This document shows positions 45,365 through 55,226 of a stretch of DNA of 64,000 nt, in pieces. The notes under the pieces are model-generated. The model searched no databases. It was not told the origin of the DNA and saw nothing but the letters and a program-made list of their open reading frames with translations. Numbering within the stretch: the stretch's first letter is position 1; every line of letters begins with the position of its first letter. The translations under genes and the position numbers were made by a program. This stretch comes from Vibrio coralliilyticus (lineage in GTDB: Bacteria > Pseudomonadota > Gammaproteobacteria > Enterobacterales > Vibrionaceae), in NCBI RefSeq assembly GCF_024449095.1, contig NZ_CP024627.1, positions 2,356,001 to 2,420,000 on the forward strand, given 5' to 3'.

Positions 45365-46402
45365 ATGGACACTATTCATACTCTCACCCAGTTACTCGTT
45401 AATAGCCAATGTCAATATCAGGTTTACGATCTCGGACGTCGTATCAAGCTTATTGACAGCCACGTTTTCGCGGATGTCGAAAAAGGCCTGCAACCCTACC
45501 CTTACCCTCTGCAGCGTAAAGCACATCTCGCGATTGCTTACTGGAACGAGCACAATCAACCGTGGATATGGTTTCTAAATTTCGAACTCGATGAACGAGG
45601 GCTTCTCAAGCAGGCAGATGTCGGCAATTTCATCAAGTATGTGGTTGAAGCTATGGGCACTCACCTTAGCCAAGAGATGAGTGAAGAGCAGCAACAAAAG
45701 CTGTCCAACAACCCATATACCTTCAAACCTGCCGAAGATAAAATGGCCGTTTTCCATAGCCAAATTAGAGCACAACTCGATTTACCATGTAGCCAATACT
45801 ATGAACATGCTCAGCACTACTTCTCGGGAGGGTTAGGCTGGGATAAATGGCAAACAGTGGGCTTACAGGGCGTGACCGATATGTGTGCACGTCTAGGGCA
45901 AGATCAAAATGGCGTGAACCTGCGCAAAGCACTGAAACACCTTCCAAGTGAGCCTCTTTACGCTTTACTGGGCGCATTGGAACATATTTCTCTACCGGAT
46001 AAGCTGGCTGAGCGTTTACAAGAATTGGCCATGGAACAAATTGAAAGCAACGATCCTGACATTTTCCTCATCGGTGCGCTGGCTCGAGCCTTATCAGGTG
46101 CTCGCCCCCAATACTCCACTACTTTACTTGAGAAAATCCTAGCCTCACCACGCTTGAGCCATCAAGAAGTTTTAATTGGTGTCGCTGGGCGGAGCTGGCA
46201 TCTCCTTTCAACACCTAAACACGCAGAGCAATTTCTCCTTCGTCTTGCTCAGACAGGTAATCAAGCACTGTTCAATCAGCTGTTTGCTGATCTCGTCATG
46301 TTACCTGAATTACGAATGGTCTTACTGCCGTTGCTGCACTCAGCACCATCGCCAGAGCTTGCCCAAGCGCTAGTTCGTCTTCAACAAGCCACGAAAGGTT
46401 AA
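45365..46402 (+). CDS. DUF3549 family protein
   Basis: 345-residue soluble protein of unknown function, known in Vibrio and relatives. N-terminal YQVYDLGRRIKLIDSHVFAD and AYWNEHNQPWIWFLNFELDE are recognisable; the C-terminal part is helical with repeats of Leu-rich segments. No signal peptide or membrane segment. Three bases before the DUF3301 gene, so the two are surely cotranscribed. Confidence 0.82.
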   Translation: MDTIHTLTQLLVNSQCQYQVYDLGRRIKLIDSHVFADVEKGLQPYPYPLQRKAHLAIAYWNEHNQPWIWFLNFELDERGLLKQADVGNFIKYVVEAMGTHLSQEMSEEQQQKLSNNPYTFKPAEDKMAVFHSQIRAQLDLPCSQYYEHAQHYFSGGLGWDKWQTVGLQGVTDMCARLGQDQNGVNLRKALKHLPSEPLYALLGALEHISLPDKLAERLQELAMEQIESNDPDIFLIGALARALSGARPQYSTTLLEKILASPRLSHQEVLIGVAGRSWHLLSTPKHAEQFLLRLAQTGNQALFNQLFADLVMLPELRMVLLPLLHSAPSPELAQALVRLQQATKG

Positions 46403-46405
46403 AAA

Positions 46406-46705
46406 ATGTTAGGTGACCTTTTCGCAATTCTGGCCCTTGCTTTCGGCTGTTTTTTGTTTTGGCAGCAACGCAGGCAAGCAGAACTCGCCAAGACTATTGC
46501 TATTAACAAATGTAAACAGTTGGATCTGCAGCTAGTCAGTGTAGCGCTCAAAGGTCACAAGCTCAAAACGCCAGATGGACGTTGGCGTTGGCATTCTGTG
46601 TATCAGTTTGAATTCTCGTCACTCGGTGACGACTGCTATCAGGGAAGGCTAATTATGCAAGGCTTTCAATTGATGAAGGTCGATCTACCACCCCATCGGA
46701 TGTGA
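46406..46705 (+). CDS. DUF3301 membrane-anchored protein
   Basis: 99 residues; one N-terminal membrane helix (GDLFAILALAFGCFLFW, residues 3-19), then a charged Arg/Gln turn and a soluble domain containing KTPDGRWRWHSVYQFEFS. Function unknown. Its last 53 bases overlap the convergent acetyltransferase gene. Confidence 0.82.
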   Translation: MLGDLFAILALAFGCFLFWQQRRQAELAKTIAINKCKQLDLQLVSVALKGHKLKTPDGRWRWHSVYQFEFSSLGDDCYQGRLIMQGFQLMKVDLPPHRM

Positions 46706-47171
46706 ACACATACTCATTATATGGCCCAAACATATCTGTTTTTTGCGCACATAGCTCAAAACCTAGCTTTTCTAGAATTCGGATCGACGGTATATGGTCA
46801 GTATTCGCCGTTGCCGCCACTCTCTCTAAGTTAAGATCACGCACTACTTTGGGGAAAAAAGCCTTCAAAGCCTCACTAGCAAAGCCCTGCCCCCAATAGG
46901 CTTTATCAAATAGGTAACCAAGTTCAGGCAAAGTATCTAGATGATAGATAAACACATGACCCATGTATTCACGTGAGCGGCTATCTAACACAGCCAAAGC
47001 GTGAATGGTATGATCATGAAGCACCTTCTGGAAGAGTTGCTTAGCTGACGAAACAGTATGAGGGCCGTTCATTTCTGCTCTGTTTTTAGCGCAGCAGTTC
47101 AGCATCAGAAAGTCAGACTGCAGGGTGTCATTATATGGCACCAGTAATGTTCGGCGAGTTACGATAGTCAC
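46653..47171 (-). CDS. GNAT-family N-acetyltransferase (RimJ/RimL type)
   Basis: 172-residue acetyltransferase. The acetyl-CoA loop is seen in YWGQGFASEALKAF (about residues 111-124); PELGYLFDKAYWGQ and VAATANTDHIPSIRILEKLG are typical of RimJ/RimL proteins that acetylate protein N-termini or small substrates. The 3' end overlaps the DUF3301 gene on the other strand by 53 bases. Substrate not assigned. Confidence 0.85.
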   Translation of the reverse strand: MTIVTRRTLLVPYNDTLQSDFLMLNCCAKNRAEMNGPHTVSSAKQLFQKVLHDHTIHALAVLDSRSREYMGHVFIYHLDTLPELGYLFDKAYWGQGFASEALKAFFPKVVRDLNLERVAATANTDHIPSIRILEKLGFELCAQKTDMFGPYNEYVFTSDGVVDRPSSIESLA

Positions 47172-47725
47172 AACATATCCTTATAGACAGCGTCCCCTTT
47201 CATGACGGGGAAATTCTTTTGTTTCTTGGTTGGAAACAAGCCGAAAAGTTATACCAACAGATAAGCTTAGTTATTGATCTAAGTTGCTATTTTTGACGTT
47301 GTTAGTGTGAGCGGTGTCTAAGGTTAAATAAATGCCTCGACATTACAGAAATCAAGGCTACTGTCTTATTTGTATCAATCCTTGAACTTTATATTCAACT
47401 CTACCACGATATGCTTCTCTTGCTCTCAGCCCCATGAATATTCATGTTCCGTATCAGCTCCATCCGACAAGTAAATAAATTATCGGATTCCAATGTGAAT
47501 ACAATCTACTACACAGCAATCCATCTGTTTTTTAATTAAGTTATTTAATATTTTTATATAAGAATCATATATATAAAATAAAAAAACACCTATTTAGTGT
47601 AAGTTTAGATGTTTTTTCCTACATGCAATGTAAGCGATCTCGCACGTTAGTACTCTGTATTTTCCATTCGCATTCAATACATCTGTTGAGTATGATTGTA
47701 TAAAGTGAGTTCACGGAGGTTTTGT
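47172..47725. other. 554-bp AT-rich region without a gene
   Basis: Longest empty stretch of the window outside the tRNA array. The part from about 47510 to 47620 is extremely AT-rich with A- and T-runs, including AAAAAACACC ... GATGTTTTTT (about 47580-47617) that could fold. No open reading frame or family-level RNA was recognised. It may serve as upstream region of the KfrA-like gene or contain an unrecognised short RNA. Confidence 0.4.
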
Positions 47726-48016
47726 ATGCTTACTCAAGATGTTAGCCAAGAGCTTAGGGAAGTTTTAGAACAGCTCCAAAAAGAGGGAAAAGAGCCTACC
47801 GTTGCTCTCGTAAAAGCGCGCCTAAGTACTGTCGTTCCCATGCCAGCACTGATAACGACAATTAAGAGCTGGAAAAGCGCTAACCGTGTCCCGAAGGTTG
47901 AAATTGCCTCCAAAGCAAACGGTGAAGGTGATCGAATTGCGCAGCTGGAAAAACAAGTCGCAGATTTAACCAAAAGGCTAATCAAACTGGAAGCAAAAAT
48001 TGAGTCTCAGAAGTAG
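47726..48016 (+). CDS. Small KfrA-N-like DNA-binding protein
   Basis: 96 residues. The N-terminal half (LTQDVSQELREVLEQLQKEG, then PTVALVKARLS and IKSWKSANRVPKVE) resembles the helix-turn-helix part of KfrA-type plasmid proteins; residues about 70-95 form a heptad-like coiled coil AQLEKQVADLTKRLIKLEAK. ATG at 47726 has ACGGAGG upstream; the frame extended to 47696 is not supported. Stands alone, convergent to sucD. A regulatory or nucleoid role is inferred only. Confidence 0.75.
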   Translation: MLTQDVSQELREVLEQLQKEGKEPTVALVKARLSTVVPMPALITTIKSWKSANRVPKVEIASKANGEGDRIAQLEKQVADLTKRLIKLEAKIESQK

Positions 48017-48042
48017 TTGAAGCAAATAACAGTAGAATAAAA

Positions 48043-48073
48043 CAAAAGGCTTGGCATTGCGCCAAGCCTTTTT
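48043..48073. terminator. Terminator at the end of sdh-suc
   Basis: AAAGGCTTGGC / GCCAAGCCTTT stem with T-run on both strands, between sucD and the KfrA-like gene. Confidence 0.88.
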
Positions 48074-48091
48074 AGTCTATAACGTGCCGGA

Positions 48092-48964
48092 TTACCAGCC
48101 AGTCACTTCGCGTAGACCTTTACCGATATCAGCTAGAGACTTCACTGTCTTAACGCCTGCTGCTTCTAGAGCTGCAAACTTGTCTTCCGCTGTACCTTTA
48201 CCACCAGAGATAATAGCACCAGCGTGGCCCATACGTTTGCCTGGAGGCGCTGTAACGCCAGCGATGTAAGAAACAACAGGTTTAGTCACGTTCTCTTTGA
48301 TAAACGCCGCAGCTTCTTCTTCTGCTGTACCACCGATCTCACCGATCATTACGATAGCTTCAGTTTCTGGATCTTCTTGGAATAGCTTTAAGATATCAAT
48401 GAAGTTTGAACCTGGGATTGGGTCACCACCGATACCAACACAAGTCGACTGACCGAAGCCTTCATCTGTAGTCTGCTTAACCGCTTCATACGTTAGAGTA
48501 CCAGAGCGAGAAACAATACCTACTTTACCTTTCTTGTGGATATGACCAGGCATGATACCAATCTTACACTCATCAGGAGTGATTAGACCTGGACAGTTAG
48601 GACCGATCATGCGAACGCCAGTTTCTTCTAGCTTCACTTTCACGTCGATCATATCTGTCGTTGGGATACCTTCAGTGATGGTTACGATAAGCTCGATACC
48701 CGCATCAATCGCTTCTAGGATTGCATCTTTACAGAAAGGTGCAGGAACGTAGATAACGGTTGCAGTTGCGCCAGTTGCCTCTACTGCTTCACGTACAGTG
48801 TTGAATACAGGAAGACCTAGGTGAGTTTGACCACCTTTACCTGGAGATACGCCACCAACCATCTGTGTACCGTATGCGATAGCTTGCTCAGAGTGGAAAG
48901 TACCTTGACCACCAGTGAAACCCTGACAGATTACTTTGGTGTCTTTATTAATTAGTACAGACAT
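48092..48964 (-). CDS. sucD: Succinyl-CoA ligase, alpha subunit
   Basis: Makes succinate and ATP or GTP from succinyl-CoA; 290 residues. CoA site [19 protein letters not shown] (near residue 15), [16 protein letters not shown], and phospho-His loop [17 protein letters not shown] (near residue 246). Its ATG shares the A of the sucC TAA stop, so translation is coupled. Last gene of the operon. Confidence 0.97.
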   Translation of the reverse strand: MSVLINKDTKVICQGFTGGQGTFHSEQAIAYGTQMVGGVSPGKGGQTHLGLPVFNTVREAVEATGATATVIYVPAPFCKDAILEAIDAGIELIVTITEGIPTTDMIDVKVKLEETGVRMIGPNCPGLITPDECKIGIMPGHIHKKGKVGIVSRSGTLTYEAVKQTTDEGFGQSTCVGIGGDPIPGSNFIDILKLFQEDPETEAIVMIGEIGGTAEEEAAAFIKENVTKPVVSYIAGVTAPPGKRMGHAGAIISGGKGTAEDKFAALEAAGVKTVKSLADIGKGLREVTGW

Positions 48965-50130
48965 TATTTGCCCTCCGCAGCAGCAACAACTTTCTGAGCT
49001 GCGTCAGTTAGCGACTCAGCAGCAATGATATCAACATCAGAATTAGCAAGAACTTCGCGACCTAGGTCTGCGTTAGTCCCTTCTAGACGAACAACTACTG
49101 GTACGCTTACGCCTACCTCTTTAACGGCACCGATAATACCTTCAGCGATCATGTCACAGCGAACGATACCACCGAAGATGTTAACTAGTACTGCTTTTAC
49201 ATTGTCATCAGATAAGATGATCTTAAATGCTTCTGCTACACGTTCTTTAGTCGCGCCGCCACCTACATCTAGGAAGTTAGCTGGCTTGCCACCGTGTAGG
49301 TTTACGATATCCATCGTGCCCATTGCTAGACCCGCACCGTTAACCATACAGCCAACGTTGCCATCTAGAGCGACATAGTTCAGTTCCCACTGAGCAGCAT
49401 GTGCCTCACGCTCATCTTCTTGTGAAGGATCGTGCATTTCACGCAGCTTAGGCTGACGGTACATTGCGTTTGAATCGATGTTAATCTTGCCATCTAGACA
49501 AAGCAGGTTACCTTCACCAGTAACGACTAGTGGGTTAATTTCTAGTAGTGCTAGATCGTACTGAGCGAACATAGTGCCAAGACCCATGAAGATCTTAACG
49601 AACTGTTTGATTTGATCACCCGCTAGGCCCAGTTTGAACGCAAGTTCACGACCTTGATAAGCTTGAGGACCAACCAATGGGTCAATCGCAGCTTTGTGGA
49701 TTAGCTCCGGCGTTTCTTCCGCAACTTTCTCAATCTCAACACCGCCTTCCGTTGAAGCCATGAAAACGATCTTACGGCTTGCACGGTCAACAACCGCACC
49801 TAAGTAAAGTTCGTTAGCTATGTTAGACGCTTCTTCTACAAGGATTTTTGTAACAGGCTGACCATTTGCATCTGTTTGGTAAGTTACCAGGTTCTTACCT
49901 AGCCATTTTTGCGCAAACTCTTTTACGCCATCTTTCGTGTCATGGAGTTCAACGCCGCCCGCTTTACCGCGACCACCAGCGTGAACCTGACATTTAACAA
50001 CTTTTTTCTCTGTGCTAATGCGTCCCGCAGCTTCGAAAGCTGCTTGAGGGGTATCACACGCATAGCCTTCCGGTACAGGCAAACCGAATTCTGCAAACAG
50101 CTGTTTGGCTTGGTATTCATGCAAATTCAT
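48964..50130 (-). CDS. sucC: Succinyl-CoA ligase, beta subunit
   Basis: Nucleotide-binding subunit, 388 residues. N-terminus [20 protein letters not shown] and the ATP-grasp features ([34 protein letters not shown]) are characteristic. Partner of sucD. A 200-bp spacer separates it from sucB. Confidence 0.97.
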   Translation of the reverse strand: MNLHEYQAKQLFAEFGLPVPEGYACDTPQAAFEAAGRISTEKKVVKCQVHAGGRGKAGGVELHDTKDGVKEFAQKWLGKNLVTYQTDANGQPVTKILVEEASNIANELYLGAVVDRASRKIVFMASTEGGVEIEKVAEETPELIHKAAIDPLVGPQAYQGRELAFKLGLAGDQIKQFVKIFMGLGTMFAQYDLALLEINPLVVTGEGNLLCLDGKINIDSNAMYRQPKLREMHDPSQEDEREAHAAQWELNYVALDGNVGCMVNGAGLAMGTMDIVNLHGGKPANFLDVGGGATKERVAEAFKIILSDDNVKAVLVNIFGGIVRCDMIAEGIIGAVKEVGVSVPVVVRLEGTNADLGREVLANSDVDIIAAESLTDAAQKVVAAAEGK

Positions 50131-50290
50131 TTTGATATTCCGTTTGTTTTCCCTTGAGGGATTATTATGTCCATGACGCTTTGGTCGAAACGACCTAACG
50201 TCTGTAGGGTCTTCTCAAATAAATCGCTAGTTATACAACTAACGCTTCATATGAAGGCTGAACGTTGAGCTTGCTCAGCCAAGAAACTTT

Positions 50291-50323
50291 AGGCACCAGA
50301 TTACCAAAATCAATCCGGTGCTT
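50291..50323 (-). other. RNA hairpin in the sucB-sucC spacer
   Basis: Read as minus-strand RNA, GCACCGGATT pairs with AATCTGGTGC around a seven-base loop; one G-U pair makes the stem complete in the transcript, whereas the plus strand has an A-C mismatch. A second, smaller stem GGCTGA / TCAGCC follows in the next 30 bases. No long U-run follows, so partial termination, processing or protection is possible. Confidence 0.5.
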
Positions 50324-50330
50324 GAGTTAA

Positions 50331-51539
50331 TTACACGTCAAGAAGTAGACGTGCTGGATCTTCCAGTAGCTCTTTGATGGTAACCAAGAAACCAACTGAC
50401 TCACGACCATCAATCAAACGGTGATCGTAAGAAAGTGCAAGATACATCATAGGTAGAATTTCTACTTTGCCATCAACAGCCATTGGTCTCTCTTGGATCT
50501 TGTGCATGCCAAGAATAGCTGATTGCGGCGGGTTGATGATTGGCGTAGACATCAGTGAACCAAACACACCACCGTTAGTGATAGTAAAGTTACCACCCAT
50601 TAGCTCGTCTACTGTCAACTTGCCGTCACGACCTTTGATCGCTAACTCTTTGATGCCTTTTTCGATATCAGCAAAACCTAGCGTATCGCAATCCTTGAGG
50701 ACTGGGGTAACTAGACCACGAGGCGTAGAAACCGCCATGCTGATGTCGAAGTAGTTGTGGTAAACAATGTCATCGCCATCGATAGAAGCGTTGACTTCTG
50801 GGTAACGTTTTAGCGCTTCAGTTACCGCTTTTACGTAGAAAGACATGAAACCTAGACGAATGCCATGACGCTCTTCGAATTGGTCTTTGTATTGCTTACG
50901 AAGGTCCATGATTGGCTTCATATTGACTTCGTTAAACGTCGTCAGCATCGCCGTGTTGTTCTTCGCTTCTAGAAGACGGTTTGCAACTGTTTTACGTAAA
51001 CGTGTCATTGGAACACGCTTCTGGCTACGAGCCGCTGCTGGAACTTCTACTGCAGCAGGTGCATCAGCTTTAGACTCAGATTTTGCATTTGCAAGGTGCG
51101 CTTCAATATCTTCACGAGTGATACGACCGCCAACACCAGTGCCTTTCACTTGGCTCGCTTCTAGACCATGCTCAGCGAGTAAACGGCGAACTGCTGGGCT
51201 AAGTGCATCATTGCTTTCTTCTGTCAGCGATGCCTTATGACGTTTATCAGGAGAGGCTTCAGACTCTGCTGTTGTGTCTTTCGTTGGCTCTCCAGCAACC
51301 GCACCTGGCTTAAGCTTAGCGATGAGTTGCTTTGAAAGTACTGTTGCACCTTCTTCTTCGACGATGGCCTCTAAAACGCCTGCCTCTGGAGCTGGTACTT
51401 CAAGAACCACCTTATCAGTTTCAATGTCAACCAGAACTTCATCACGCTCGACCGCGTCACCTGGTTGTTTGTGCCATGTTGCGACTGTCGCGTCCGCAAC
51501 AGATTCAGGTAAATCTGGAACCAGAATTTCAATTGTCAT
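50331..51539 (-). CDS. sucB: Dihydrolipoyl succinyltransferase (E2 of 2-oxoglutarate dehydrogenase)
   Basis: E2 core of OGDH, 402 residues. One lipoyl domain with Lys43 in [10 protein letters not shown], an E3-binding domain near residue 112 ([15 protein letters not shown]), an Ala/Ser/Lys-rich linker, and the acyltransferase domain with catalytic His in [15 protein letters not shown]. Only one lipoyl domain, as usual. The lpd gene for E3 is not nearby, as normal for this operon. Confidence 0.97.
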   Translation of the reverse strand: MTIEILVPDLPESVADATVATWHKQPGDAVERDEVLVDIETDKVVLEVPAPEAGVLEAIVEEEGATVLSKQLIAKLKPGAVAGEPTKDTTAESEASPDKRHKASLTEESNDALSPAVRRLLAEHGLEASQVKGTGVGGRITREDIEAHLANAKSESKADAPAAVEVPAAARSQKRVPMTRLRKTVANRLLEAKNNTAMLTTFNEVNMKPIMDLRKQYKDQFEERHGIRLGFMSFYVKAVTEALKRYPEVNASIDGDDIVYHNYFDISMAVSTPRGLVTPVLKDCDTLGFADIEKGIKELAIKGRDGKLTVDELMGGNFTITNGGVFGSLMSTPIINPPQSAILGMHKIQERPMAVDGKVEILPMMYLALSYDHRLIDGRESVGFLVTIKELLEDPARLLLDV

Positions 51540-51567
51540 ATCTGTTTCTTCCTTTAACTTCTAGTTC

Positions 51568-54408
51568 TTAATCTGAAGTTTTTGTATTCACGTTCTTTTC
51601 ATTAACAGTTAAGGCGTCTTCGACCAACGCTTTCTGTTGTTTCAAATGTACTGACATGTAACCGACTGCAGGTGAGGCCGATGCTGGGCGCCCAGCGTAC
51701 TTAAGATCGGCACCTGCCGGAATAGCAGCACGGAAGTTGTGTTGGCTACAGTACCAAGCGCCTTGGTTTTGAGGCTCTTCCTGACACCAGACATAATCTT
51801 CTACATTAGTGTATTGTTCGATGGCCGCTTTAACTTCATCCAATGGGAATGGGTAAAGCTGTTCAATACGAACAATCGCAACGTCTTCCTGCTCATTATT
51901 GCGACGCTGTTCCAGTAGGTCGAAGTAAACCTTACCTGAACAGAAAACAACTCGTTTCACCTTCTTAGGATCCAGTTTGTCAATCTCAGCAATCGCTGGC
52001 TGGAATGTACCTTCCGATAACTCTTCAAGCGTTGAAGTGCAAAGAGGGTGGCGAAGTAATGACTTAGGAGACATAACGATAAGAGGTCGACGCATAGGTC
52101 GCACAACCTGACGGCGAATCATGTGGTACACCTGAGCCGGAGTCGATGGCACAACAACCTGCATATTTTGTTCAGCACATAACTGAAGGTAACGTTCTAG
52201 ACGCGCAGAAGAGTGCTCTGGGCCCTGTCCTTCATAGCCATGTGGAAGAAGCATAGTCAAACCACACAAACGAGCCCACTTTTGCTCACCTGAGGAAATG
52301 AACTGGTCAATCACTACCTGAGCCCCGTTAGCAAAATCACCAAACTGAGCTTCCCAAATAGTCAAACCACTTGGTTCTGCTGTGGCATAACCATATTCGA
52401 ATGCCAGAACAGCCTCTTCAGACAATACGGAGTCGTATACTTCAAAAGGACCTTGTTTGTCATGGATGTTCGCTAAGGGAACGTAAGTGCTGGCATCAGT
52501 CTGGTTATGAAGCACGGAGTGACGATGGAAGAAAGTACCACGTCCGGAGTCCTGACCAGAAATACGAATACGTTTACCATCATCGACCAAGGTCGCATAT
52601 GCCAACGTTTCAGCCATCCCCCAGTCAATCGCTTTTTCACCCGCAACCATCGCCATACGATCGTTATAAAGCTTATTAACGCGACTTTGTAGTTTGTGGC
52701 TTTCAGGATATTGACAAACTCGCTGCCCTAGCTCCACCAATCGGCCTTTATCAAAGGTACTATCCCAATTAACATCCCAGTCATGACCTAAATACGGAGA
52801 CCAGTCTACAGAGTGCAATGCCATTGGACGCCATTCTTTAACGACCACTTCACCACGATCTAATGCATCACGGTATTCGTTAACTAACTGCGTAGCAGTA
52901 TCAATGCCAAAATCACCACGCTCAATCAATACGTCAGCATAAAGCTTACGAGGCGTTGGATGCTTTTTGATCTTCTGATACATCAAAGGCTGAGTGGCAT
53001 TTGGCTCATCCGCTTCGTTATGACCGTGGCGACGGTAACAAACCAAGTCAATGACCACATCGCTCTTGAACTCATTTCGGTAATCCAGTGCAATACGCGT
53101 AACGAAAGCCACCGCTTCAGGATCGTCTGCATTCACGTGGAAAATCGGTGCCTGTACCATTTTTGCAATATCAGTACAGTACATGGTCGAGCGAGTATCA
53201 TTCGGATTGGAAGTCGTGAAGCCTACTTGGTTGTTGACAACAATGCGCACTGTACCACCAACGCGGAACCCTCGAGATTGGGACATATTGAAGGTTTCAG
53301 CAACAACACCCTGACCTGCTACCGCTGAGTCACCATGAATCGTGATAGGTAACACCGTATTGCCTTCATTATCACCGAGGCGATCTTGTCGAGCACGGAC
53401 AGAACCAATAACAACAGGATTGACAATTTCAAGGTGTGAAGGGTTAAACGCTAGCGCAAGGTGAACATCGCCACCTGGCGTTGCAAAATCAGCAGAGAAA
53501 CCTTGGTGGTACTTAACGTCTCCCGTACCCCATGTTTCATCATGTTTACCTGCAAACTCGTCAAACAAGTCCTGAGGTTTTTTACCTAGAACATTGACCA
53601 GCATATTTAAGCGCCCACGGTGTGCCATACCAATGACCACTTCACGCATACCGTTTTTACCAGCATGGCGAATCAGTTCTTTTGTCATTGGAATAAGCGC
53701 ATCACCACCTTCAAGCGAGAAACGTTTCGCACCAGGGAATTTAGCCCCGAGGTAACGTTCCAATCCTTCAGCAGCAGTGAGCTCTTCTAAAAACTCTTGT
53801 TTTTCTTCTTTAGTAAAAGAAGGCTGACCTACAACTGACTCTAAACGTTGCTGGATCCAACGTTTTTGTTCAGTGTTTGTCATGTGCATGTATTCTGCAC
53901 CGATGGAACCACAATAGATTTTATTCAGAGACGCGTAGATATCTTTCAGCAACATGGTGTCTTGACCAATTGCAAAAGAACCTACATTGAATGATTCTTC
54001 AAAGTCGTCTTCGGTGAGATTGTGGAATGCTGGGTCTAGCTCCGCCACGGTTGGGCGTTGCCATAAACCAAGTGGGTCTAGTTCTGCAGCTTCATGACCG
54101 CGGAAGCGGTATGCGTTAATAAGTTGAAGAACTTTTACTTGCTTAGCGTCGACATCTGGATCACTAACTTGGACATTGTAATGCTTTGTTTCTTGAGCGA
54201 GTCGTCGGAAGTAGTCACGGACACGTGAATGAGGCTGTTCAGCTACCTCTTCTGAAGGCTTAGGCAAGCCATCAAACACACGTTTCCACTCCTCACTTAC
54301 CAGATCGGGATCACTTAGATACAGTTCGTAGAGATCTTCTACATAAGTTGCATTGGCGCCAGCCAAGTGTGAAGACTCGAGCCATGCCTTCATCACGCCG
54401 TTGTGCAT
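51568..54408 (-). CDS. sucA: 2-oxoglutarate dehydrogenase E1 component
   Basis: TPP-dependent E1, 946 residues. N-terminal MKAWLESSHLAGANATYVED binds E2; IGMAHRGRLNMLVNVLGK, the active-site FHVNADDPEAVAFV and RRHGHNEADEPNATQP are family landmarks. The start at 54408 is preferred to an internal ATG five codons on, by homology with the E. coli start. First of the suc genes, separated from sdhB by a 93-bp spacer with a hairpin. Confidence 0.97.
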   Translation of the reverse strand: MHNGVMKAWLESSHLAGANATYVEDLYELYLSDPDLVSEEWKRVFDGLPKPSEEVAEQPHSRVRDYFRRLAQETKHYNVQVSDPDVDAKQVKVLQLINAYRFRGHEAAELDPLGLWQRPTVAELDPAFHNLTEDDFEESFNVGSFAIGQDTMLLKDIYASLNKIYCGSIGAEYMHMTNTEQKRWIQQRLESVVGQPSFTKEEKQEFLEELTAAEGLERYLGAKFPGAKRFSLEGGDALIPMTKELIRHAGKNGMREVVIGMAHRGRLNMLVNVLGKKPQDLFDEFAGKHDETWGTGDVKYHQGFSADFATPGGDVHLALAFNPSHLEIVNPVVIGSVRARQDRLGDNEGNTVLPITIHGDSAVAGQGVVAETFNMSQSRGFRVGGTVRIVVNNQVGFTTSNPNDTRSTMYCTDIAKMVQAPIFHVNADDPEAVAFVTRIALDYRNEFKSDVVIDLVCYRRHGHNEADEPNATQPLMYQKIKKHPTPRKLYADVLIERGDFGIDTATQLVNEYRDALDRGEVVVKEWRPMALHSVDWSPYLGHDWDVNWDSTFDKGRLVELGQRVCQYPESHKLQSRVNKLYNDRMAMVAGEKAIDWGMAETLAYATLVDDGKRIRISGQDSGRGTFFHRHSVLHNQTDASTYVPLANIHDKQGPFEVYDSVLSEEAVLAFEYGYATAEPSGLTIWEAQFGDFANGAQVVIDQFISSGEQKWARLCGLTMLLPHGYEGQGPEHSSARLERYLQLCAEQNMQVVVPSTPAQVYHMIRRQVVRPMRRPLIVMSPKSLLRHPLCTSTLEELSEGTFQPAIAEIDKLDPKKVKRVVFCSGKVYFDLLEQRRNNEQEDVAIVRIEQLYPFPLDEVKAAIEQYTNVEDYVWCQEEPQNQGAWYCSQHNFRAAIPAGADLKYAGRPASASPAVGYMSVHLKQQKALVEDALTVNEKNVNTKTSD

Positions 54409-54465
54409 ATTTTCCCTTAACCAGTAGTTTTCACGTTTGCTTCGGTCTACGCCGAGCTATTAAGA

Positions 54466-54487
54466 GCCGGCCACCAAGGTGGCCGGC
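54466..54487. other. Strong hairpin between sdhB and sucA
   Basis: A perfect 22-bp palindrome (GCCGGCCACC, its complement directly following) lies in the spacer. TTTTTT follows it on the plus strand, so it is a terminator for antisense transcription; on the sense (minus) strand it lacks a U-run and instead forms a stable structure between sdhB and sucA. Confidence 0.75.
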
Positions 54488-54501
54488 AATTTTTTATAAA
54501 T

Positions 54502-55212
54502 TTAAACCGAACGGTTAACCAGCATAGTCTTGATATGACCGATGGCTTTCGTTGGGTTTAGTCCCTTAGGACAAACACTTACACAATTCATGATGCCATG
54601 GCAACGGAAAACGCTAAATGCATCATCAAGATTTGACAGACGTTCATCTGTCGCTGTATCACGACTATCGATTAGCCAGCGATACGCAGCTAGCAAGCCA
54701 GCAGGACCAATGAATTTATCAGGGTTCCACCAGAATGATGGGCATGACGTCGTACAGCATGCACACATGATACATTCGTAAAGTCCATCAAGGTGAGCTC
54801 GCTCATCTGGAGACTGCAAGTTTTCACGCGATGGCGGTAAAGCATCATCATCAATCAAGAATGGCTTCACTTTCGCGTAATTGTCATAAAACTGCGTCAT
54901 ATCAACAATTAAGTCACGAACCACGGGTAAGCCAGGCAACGGGCGAATAACGATTTTGTCACCCGCTAACGCAGAAAGTGGGGTAATACATGCAAGACCG
55001 TTTTTACCGTTCATATTAAGGCCGTCAGAACCACATACACCTTCACGACAAGAGCGACGAAATGCAATTGTTGGATCTTGCTCTTTCAAAAGAATCAAGG
55101 CATCCAATACCATCATGTCAGAGCCTTCATCAACCTCAAGAACGTAGTCCTTCATGTAAGGCTTATTATCGACATCAGGATTATAACGATACAAAGAGAA
55201 GTTCAGTTTCAT
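54502..55212 (-). CDS. sdhB: Succinate dehydrogenase iron-sulfur subunit
   Basis: Electron-transfer subunit, 236 residues. [2Fe-2S] cysteines in SCREGVCGSDG (near residue 54), and the [4Fe-4S]/[3Fe-4S] clusters in CIMCACCTTSCPSFWW and CHGIMNCVSVCPKGLNP. Last of sdhCDAB. Confidence 0.97.
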   Translation of the reverse strand: MKLNFSLYRYNPDVDNKPYMKDYVLEVDEGSDMMVLDALILLKEQDPTIAFRRSCREGVCGSDGLNMNGKNGLACITPLSALAGDKIVIRPLPGLPVVRDLIVDMTQFYDNYAKVKPFLIDDDALPPSRENLQSPDERAHLDGLYECIMCACCTTSCPSFWWNPDKFIGPAGLLAAYRWLIDSRDTATDERLSNLDDAFSVFRCHGIMNCVSVCPKGLNPTKAIGHIKTMLVNRSV

Positions 55213-55226
55213 AATTTATTCCTCCC

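Noticed and set aside
52371..53328. Plus-strand reading frames of 102 and 122 codons inside sucA
   Set aside because: Shadows of a well conserved coding sequence on the other strand.
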